Source of the DNA: Candidatus Gastranaerophilales bacterium
Lineage (GTDB): Bacteria; Cyanobacteriota; Vampirovibrionia; Gastranaerophilales; Gastranaerophilaceae
DNA: 12,041 nucleotides
Reading direction: 5' to 3'
NCBI GenBank assembly: GCA_023662705.1
Contig: JAMPIM010000048.1
Span: 1-12,041 of the forward strand
The notes below the pieces were generated by a model. It worked only from the letters and a program-made list of their open reading frames with translations, did no database searches and was not told the DNA's origin. The translations under genes were made by a program, and so were the position numbers. This document shows, piece after piece, positions 6,917-12,041 of the stretch (the stretch's first letter is position 1; every line of letters begins with the position of its first letter).

Positions 6917-9088
6917 ATGCAAAAATTTTTAGATTTTATATCATCAAAAAACTTTAGAAATGCTGTATGTTTTATAGTTTTTACACTGCTTATGACAGCA
7001 GCAATTTCTTCTCAAAACTACTTTTTCCAAAAGGTAGTTGAAAACGGTATCAGTAAACGTGATATCGTAGCTCAAAAAGATATTAAAGTTATTGATACTA
7101 AAAAAACAGAATTTCATAAAAAAGAAGTCGCTCAAGCCGTTGAACCTATTTTAACTCAGGCTGAGGACGATTTTATTATGTCAAGCCTTTTAACTTTGCA
7201 AAAATCTGTTGTAAAGATTAGAGAAAAAGGAGTAAATGAAGAAGTAAAATCTGATGAGTTAAGCATTCTTTTTGACGAAAACCAGAGAAGAGGAGTTATT
7301 GATTATCTTCTTAAAACAAGTGACAGTGATTTGAATACTATTTTTGATAAATCAAAAGTTACACTTTCTTCAGTTTTGAATACAGGAATTTCTGCAAAAG
7401 ATTTTGAAAATAATAACGTAACGGAAGTTATCAAAAAAAATATTCCCGCAACAACCTCTCGCGCTCAAGCTAATATGATTACTGCGATTTTGAATCAGGT
7501 AATTGTTCCAAACCTTGTTGTGGATGAGTTCGCAACCGAGATTGCAAAAAAGAATGCGCAAAATGCAGTTAAACCTTATGAAGTCGTTTTCAAAAAGGGG
7601 CAAAAAATTGTTTTTGACGGTGAGCCTGTTACAAAATTGAAAAGTGATGCTCTAAGAGCAGCAGGATATAATGTTTTGGAAGTAAATTTTGGCGGACTTT
7701 TTGGAATATTCTTGCTTGTAAGTTTCTTTACTTTTGTATTTCTTCAATATGAAAGAAATTTTGAAAGAAAATTTTATAGCGCAAAATATATGCTTATAAT
7801 GTCATCGTTTACATTGTTTACAGCTATTATTGCTGCAGTTTTGCCAACAGGATTTTCGCCTTACATAGTGCCTATACCTGCTTATACAATTTTGCTTTCA
7901 ATATTTACAACTCCGAGAAACGCGTTTTTTGCATCTACAATTTTGTTAGCGCTATTATCTATCGGTATGCATTATAATATTGAAGTTGTTGTAGCTTTTA
8001 TGCTTTTGAATACTGTTGTTATGACAGCGGTTTCAAAACTAAAATTCTCTAAACGCTCTGATTTGTTAATAATAAGTTTAAAGATATCACTTGCGGGTAT
8101 TTTGATTGTGGGAAGTATTTATTTCCTTGAAAAATATATGATGGATATCGATAACCACATGATTTTGTGGGATATGATTTATATTGTACTTAATTGCTTT
8201 GGTATAAGCGGAATTATACTTCTCGGTGTGCTTCCGATTATCGAAACTACATTTGGTGTTATGACTCCGTACGGGCTTGCGGAGCTTGCGGACAGTAAAT
8301 TGTTGAAACGCTTGCTGCAAGAAGCACCGGGAACTTACAACCACAGTTTAATTGTTTCTCAGCTTGTAGAGGCTGCGGCAGAAGCAATCGGAGCAGATCC
8401 AGTTCTTGCAAGGGTAGGTACAATGTATCACGATATCGGTAAACTTTCACGCCCGATGTTCTTTGTGGAAAACCAATCTTTCTATGGTATTGATAATCCG
8501 CATAAAACTTGTACGCCGCGTTTTAGTAAAATGCTTATTACGGCTCACCCGAAAGATGGTTTGGAGCTTGCTAAGGATGAAAAACTTCCTCAAGTTATTC
8601 ATAACTTTATTGTTCAGCACCACGGAACAAGCCTTGTAAGCTATTTTTATAACGAAGCATTGAAAGAAGAAGGTGAAGATAAGGTTAAAGAAGAACAGTT
8701 CCGCTATCCCGGGCCGAAACCAAATATGAAAGAAACAGCTATTCTTATGATAGCCGATGCGGTTGAGTCAGCGGTAAGAGCTGCAAAGAATCCTTCTAAT
8801 GAAGAAATTGATGCTATTATTAATAAAATTATTAAAGAAAGACTTAATGACGGTCAGTTGGATGATTCTCCGCTAACGCTCAGAGATTTAAAAACTATTG
8901 CGGAAACTTTCTCAAGAATGTTGAGAGGTATGCACCATAAGAGAATTAAATATCATAATGATTTAGTTCAGGAATTTGATAAAAATAAATACGAACATGA
9001 TTTAGATGTTGTGCCTCCTCCAGCTTTAGATGCGGATTTGGAATCAAAGATTAAGGAATTAGAAAACAAAAAGAATGACAATTTATAA
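6917..9088 (+). CDS. pgpH: PgpH-type 7TM-HD cyclic-di-AMP phosphodiesterase, 723 aa
   Basis: Membrane phosphohydrolase expected to hydrolyse c-di-AMP to pApA on the cytoplasmic face. Domain order matches PgpH: an N-terminal membrane segment (about residues 15-31), a large extracytoplasmic 7TMR-HDED region (about 35-250), seven hydrophobic segments (about 258-445), and a C-terminal HD domain (about 465-680). HD-domain signatures are intact: TYNHS with His476, YHDIGK with His505-Asp506, AHP with His544, QHHG with His568-His569, and IADAVESA with Asp614. The FRYPGPKP motif near 595-602 is also characteristic. ATG 6917 is chosen because GAGG at 6905-6908 lies 8 nt upstream and the hydrophobic anchor follows directly. 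A longer in-frame ATG at 6824 would sit inside the small zinc-ribbon ORF and add an unconserved-looking 31 residues. The end overlaps ybeY by 14 nt. The activity assignment follows from the family; no c-di-AMP cyclase is in the window. Confidence 0.92.
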   Translation: MQKFLDFISSKNFRNAVCFIVFTLLMTAAISSQNYFFQKVVENGISKRDIVAQKDIKVIDTKKTEFHKKEVAQAVEPILTQAEDDFIMSSLLTLQKSVVKIREKGVNEEVKSDELSILFDENQRRGVIDYLLKTSDSDLNTIFDKSKVTLSSVLNTGISAKDFENNNVTEVIKKNIPATTSRAQANMITAILNQVIVPNLVVDEFATEIAKKNAQNAVKPYEVVFKKGQKIVFDGEPVTKLKSDALRAAGYNVLEVNFGGLFGIFLLVSFFTFVFLQYERNFERKFYSAKYMLIMSSFTLFTAIIAAVLPTGFSPYIVPIPAYTILLSIFTTPRNAFFASTILLALLSIGMHYNIEVVVAFMLLNTVVMTAVSKLKFSKRSDLLIISLKISLAGILIVGSIYFLEKYMMDIDNHMILWDMIYIVLNCFGISGIILLGVLPIIETTFGVMTPYGLAELADSKLLKRLLQEAPGTYNHSLIVSQLVEAAAEAIGADPVLARVGTMYHDIGKLSRPMFFVENQSFYGIDNPHKTCTPRFSKMLITAHPKDGLELAKDEKLPQVIHNFIVQHHGTSLVSYFYNEALKEEGEDKVKEEQFRYPGPKPNMKETAILMIADAVESAVRAAKNPSNEEIDAIINKIIKERLNDGQLDDSPLTLRDLKTIAETFSRMLRGMHHKRIKYHNDLVQEFDKNKYEHDLDVVPPPALDADLESKIKELENKKNDNL

Positions 9089-9584
9089 TATTTTTACGGA
9101 AAATATTTTCCCAAACTGGAATGTTGATGAAAAAGATGTTATAGAAAAAACCCGAAGAATGCTTGAATACTATATAGCAAATCTCGGAGAGCAAAGCTGT
9201 CTTCGGGGTAAATGTTATGATTCAATTACGTTAGATATAGTGTTTACCGATTCGGAAAAGACTCACGAATTAAATCGTGATTATAGGGAAAAGGATTACC
9301 CTGCTGATATTATAACCTTTGCAATTTTTGCAGATGATGAGAACAGTTTTATTTTTGACGGTGATATTAATCTCGGCGAAATTGTAATTGCTTTAGATAA
9401 GGTGATTGATGGGGTAAACAGAGATATAAGTCATTCGGCTAACCGCGAGCAGGAATTGTTCTTTTTAATAAGCCACGGATTGATGCATCTTTTGGGATTT
9501 GACCACCAGAGCGAGGAAGAGTACAATTTTGTTATAGAAGAGCAAAGAAAAGCGCTGGGGAGTATCGAGTATGACAAAATTTAA
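9075..9584 (+). CDS. ybeY: Endoribonuclease YbeY, 16S rRNA maturation factor, 169 aa
   Basis: Cytoplasmic metal-dependent RNase acting in 16S rRNA 3'-end maturation and ribosome quality control. The defining zinc motif is complete: His134-xxx-His138-xxxxx-His144 in SHGLMHLLGFDH. The upstream conserved segments LNRDYREKDYPADIITFAI (66-84) and GDINLGEIVIA (96-106) match the family's substrate groove. The length is typical. An apparently lineage-specific insertion with two cysteines (SCLRGKC, 41-47) precedes the first conserved strand. The start ATG 9075 lies within the last codons of pgpH, so the two genes overlap by 14 nt. With only weak purine-rich sequence upstream, translation is probably coupled to pgpH. 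The 3' end overlaps dgkA by 14 nt in the same manner. Confidence 0.95.
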   Translation: MTIYNIFTENIFPNWNVDEKDVIEKTRRMLEYYIANLGEQSCLRGKCYDSITLDIVFTDSEKTHELNRDYREKDYPADIITFAIFADDENSFIFDGDINLGEIVIALDKVIDGVNRDISHSANREQELFFLISHGLMHLLGFDHQSEEEYNFVIEEQRKALGSIEYDKI

Positions 9585-9939
9585 GTCGCAGGGATTTGGA
9601 AACACTTTTAAGAATGCAAGAAAAGGTTTCAGACTAGTTTTAAAAAGTGAGATGAATATTAGGGTGCATATAGTAATAGCTTCTTTTGTTATGATTCTTG
9701 CTTATATTTTGAAATTCTCGGCTTTAGAGTTTTGTATGCTTTTATTTGCTATTGCGATTGTTATTGTGTCTGAAATGCTCAATACGGCAATAGAATTTGC
9801 ACTTGATTCAATTTATCACAACAGATATTCAAAGATGGTTGGGATGGCAAAGGACATTTCAGCAGGTGCTGTAATGTTTGCCTCATTTATTAGTGTATTG
9901 GTTGGATTGATTTTATTTGGAAGACATTTGATTTATTAG
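9571..9939 (+). CDS. dgkA: Diacylglycerol/undecaprenol kinase (DgkA family), 122 aa
   Basis: Small integral-membrane kinase that phosphorylates diacylglycerol or undecaprenol using ATP. Signatures are present in order: GFGNTFKNARKGF (8-20), SEMNIRVH (26-33), the catalytic and metal-binding helix VSEMLNTAIEFALD (66-79) with Glu68 and Glu74, and KDISAGAVMF (94-103). Three hydrophobic helices lie at about 33-50, 53-75 and 97-117. The SExNxRxH and KDxxAGAV forms resemble the Gram-positive undecaprenol-kinase branch more than the E. coli diacylglycerol kinase, so undecaprenol may be the substrate; this cannot be settled here. GGGGAG at 9557-9562, 8 nt before ATG 9571, is a good ribosome binding site embedded in ybeY. 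It is the last gene of the rightward cluster; era, often next in Firmicutes, is absent. It converges with flhA across 13 nt. Confidence 0.93.
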   Translation: MTKFKSQGFGNTFKNARKGFRLVLKSEMNIRVHIVIASFVMILAYILKFSALEFCMLLFAIAIVIVSEMLNTAIEFALDSIYHNRYSKMVGMAKDISAGAVMFASFISVLVGLILFGRHLIY

Positions 9940-9952
9940 GCTTTGCTGGATT

Positions 9953-12040
9953 CTAGTAACCGCCACTCTCTCCAATCGTATCAACCGCTTCTACTTTGAT
10001 ATCAGTAATCAATTCTGAGTAAGAGATTACAACTATTGTTGGGATGTGTCTTTCTAACAATTGATACAACGGTAATCTGATTCTTGGAGAACATAAGATT
10101 ACAGGCTGTAAACCAATGCTCTGGTGAGCACGCATTAGTGTCATTGCTGTTGATTCAATCAAGTCCTGTACCTGCATTGGGTTAAGCAGGAACATTGTAC
10201 CTAATTCGGTTCTCTGGCAGCTGTCATCAAGTGTTTTTTCCCATTCAGGTGAGAGTGTAAGTGCATAGAGTACCTTGTCTCTGTCTACGTTGCTTAAACA
10301 AATTTGGCGGCCAAGAGCTGCACGCAGACGTTCTGAAAGGATATCGGGCTCTTTTGAAAATCTTGCGTAATCACACAGACGCTCGAATACAAAGATAATA
10401 TCTTTGATAGAAACCTTTTCGCGGATTAGGTTTACGAAAATCTTTCTTAAGTCTGATGTTGAAATAATTGCAGGAACAAGGTCGTTAACCAATGTAGGGT
10501 CTTGTGAACGTACAAGTTCCATAAGTTTAAGAACGTCTGTTTTTGTCATAACTTCGTCTACGTGTTTACGTACACATTCCTGTAAGTGAGTAACAAGAAC
10601 ATCTGTTGCATCGACTGCTGTAACATTTTTAGTTGCTTTTGCATCATCCTGACTAATCCAGTAAGCCTGAGTTTGATATGTTGGGTCAACCCCGACAATC
10701 GCATCTTCAGGAATAGTTTTCTTAACTGAATCCCACTGGTCAGCGATAACCATATATTTTCCAGGATAAACATAGCCTGAGGCTACTACGTTATTACGGA
10801 TAGAAATAACGTATTCGTTGGCTTCCAGAGCTGATGAGTCCATAATACGGATATTTGGTAAGATATAACCTAATTCGTCGGTTACACGCTGACGGAGAGC
10901 AGCGATTTTAGCAAGTAATTGACCTTCCTGATCAGGGTCGGCGATAACAAGCAATCCTGCGCCAACCTGTAAGCTTAGTACGTCAACACCAAGTCTTTCG
11001 TACATCTTATTAGGGTTAACCAAGTCTTGCATATTCTGACGAACGCTTTCCAATTGACCCAATTGAGATTGAACATCTGCGTTAACCAATACGGAGAAGC
11101 CTGCAACTGCAAGAATTATTGTAAAGATTAAGAAAGGCAGGAACGGTAAACCTGTAATCGGACAGGTTATTGTAATCAGACCTAAGAATAATGCCGCAAA
11201 GAACAATGAATAAGGCTTTGCCATAATCTGATTTGTTAAATCACCACCCAGTGAGGTGTTTCCTGCTGAAGCACGTGTCATGACGATACCTGCTGCAATT
11301 GACATCAGAAGAGATGGAAGCTGAGATGCCAGACCGTCACCGATTGTTAAGATTGTATATTTGTTGATAGCTTCTTCGGGCGACATCTGGTTCATTAAAC
11401 ATCCGATACATAAACCGCCGACAATGTTAATTATAACGATGATGATACCTGCCATAGTATCACCTTTTACGAACTTCATGGAACCGTCCATTGAACCGAA
11501 TAAACTTGATTCTCTTTGGAGGTCTTCACGTTTTTTAACTGCTTCTTCGGGTGAAATCAATCCTGCGTTAAAGTCAGCGTCAATTGTCATTTGTTTACCG
11601 GGCATCGCGTCTAAGGCAAAACGAGCAGCAACTTCGGCAATACGTTCAGCACCTTTTGTGATTACCATGAACTGTACAACGGTAATAATCAGGAAGATTA
11701 CACCGCCTACAACAAGGTTTCCGCCCGTAACGAAGTTCCCGAATGCTTCTACAACCTCGCCTGCGTACCCTTTTGACAGAATCAAACGGGTTGAGGCAAT
11801 AGATAGTACCAGACGGAACATTGTACCAATCAGGATGATAGAAGGAAAAGCTGCAAGTTCAAGCGGTTTTTGGACATATAAAGATATCATCAATAAGACA
11901 ATACCAAGAGTAATATTCAAGCTTATCGAAAAATTGATAACCCAATCAGGCATCTCCATAATGAGGATTAACACCAGTGTCATTACAAAGAGTGCGAGGA
12001 ATATTTCTGATATTGGTTTATTTTGTCCTTCTGCTGCCAT
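9953..12040 (-). CDS. flhA: Flagellar biosynthesis protein FlhA, export gate, 695 aa
   Basis: FlhA forms the nonameric inner-membrane export gate of the flagellar type III secretion apparatus, using the proton motive force and docking export chaperones through its cytoplasmic C-terminus. The membrane half (residues about 12-320) has about eight hydrophobic segments and the family signatures FRLVLSIASTRLIL (75-88), ITKGAERIAEVAARFALDAM (127-146), PGKQMTIDADFNAG (147-160), FGSMDGSMKFVKGD (181-194) and GDGLASQLPSLLMSIAAGIV (234-253). The cytoplasmic half contains ELGYILPNIRI (389-399), VLVTHLQECVRKHVDE (481-496) and LRAALGRQIC (572-581). Full length is typical. The conserved pieces fit FlhA better than its virulence homologue SctV, but the two are related and a neighbour such as flhB or flhF would confirm it. 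The start codon is at 12038-12040, so the ribosome binding site is outside the window. The stop is 13 nt from that of dgkA. Confidence 0.94.
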   Translation of the reverse strand: MAAEGQNKPISEIFLALFVMTLVLILIMEMPDWVINFSISLNITLGIVLLMISLYVQKPLELAAFPSIILIGTMFRLVLSIASTRLILSKGYAGEVVEAFGNFVTGGNLVVGGVIFLIITVVQFMVITKGAERIAEVAARFALDAMPGKQMTIDADFNAGLISPEEAVKKREDLQRESSLFGSMDGSMKFVKGDTMAGIIIVIINIVGGLCIGCLMNQMSPEEAINKYTILTIGDGLASQLPSLLMSIAAGIVMTRASAGNTSLGGDLTNQIMAKPYSLFFAALFLGLITITCPITGLPFLPFLIFTIILAVAGFSVLVNADVQSQLGQLESVRQNMQDLVNPNKMYERLGVDVLSLQVGAGLLVIADPDQEGQLLAKIAALRQRVTDELGYILPNIRIMDSSALEANEYVISIRNNVVASGYVYPGKYMVIADQWDSVKKTIPEDAIVGVDPTYQTQAYWISQDDAKATKNVTAVDATDVLVTHLQECVRKHVDEVMTKTDVLKLMELVRSQDPTLVNDLVPAIISTSDLRKIFVNLIREKVSIKDIIFVFERLCDYARFSKEPDILSERLRAALGRQICLSNVDRDKVLYALTLSPEWEKTLDDSCQRTELGTMFLLNPMQVQDLIESTAMTLMRAHQSIGLQPVILCSPRIRLPLYQLLERHIPTIVVISYSELITDIKVEAVDTIGESGGY

Positions 12041-12041
12041 T

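Noticed and set aside
7370..8450. Several minus-strand ORFs of 63-85 residues within pgpH
   Set aside because: They are antisense to a clear PgpH reading frame and have no recognisable features.
9940..9952. Possible bidirectional terminator between dgkA and flhA
   Set aside because: The 13-nt gap and its flanks show no stable inverted repeat followed by a T-run on either strand.

Overview
This AT-rich window (GC looks to be about one third, judged by eye) carries eight genes on both strands. No rRNA, tRNA, CRISPR array or mobile element is visible. The mix suggests a diderm bacterium with a flagellar-type export apparatus: a very long AsmA/TamB-like envelope protein, FlhA, the two-subunit type of glycyl-tRNA synthetase, and a Firmicutes-like cluster of c-di-AMP phosphodiesterase, YbeY and DgkA. 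This combination would fit a gut non-photosynthetic cyanobacterial relative (Vampirovibrionia/Melainabacteria, Gastranaerophilales). That assignment is an inference from gene content and composition, not a proof.

Left region (1-1832): the 5' part of glyQ runs leftward off the window edge. A 174-bp divergent intergenic region separates it from a rightward gene for an unrecognised 365-residue EF-hand protein. The promoter zone of that gene holds a perfect 18-bp palindrome at 693-710 that overlaps the candidate -10 elements. The gene ends inside the 3' end of the next, convergent gene.

Middle (1816-6156): one 4.3-kb leftward gene encodes a 1446-residue AsmA/TamB-like protein with an N-terminal membrane anchor, a long beta-rich periplasmic body and an AsmA-like C-terminal region. 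It has a good candidate promoter facing left at 6188-6215.

Right-central cluster (6276-9939): five rightward genes are packed tightly. They are cdd (cytidine deaminase), a 63-residue putative zinc-binding protein, a PgpH-type 7TM-HD c-di-AMP phosphodiesterase, ybeY (rRNA maturation endoribonuclease) and dgkA (diacylglycerol/undecaprenol kinase). The last three overlap each other by 14 nt at both junctions, which suggests translational coupling. The set links nucleotide salvage, c-di-AMP turnover, ribosome maturation and lipid-carrier recycling, and resembles the pgpH-ybeY-dgkA-cdd-era cluster of Firmicutes in a different order.

Right end (9953-12040): flhA, a complete flagellar export-gate gene, runs leftward and converges on dgkA with a 13-nt gap. 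Its start codon lies at the window edge, so its promoter and upstream neighbours are not visible. No clear intrinsic terminator was found at either convergent junction. No fully novel multi-gene system is evident. The most novel items are the EF-hand protein with its palindromic promoter and the small zinc-ribbon-like protein.
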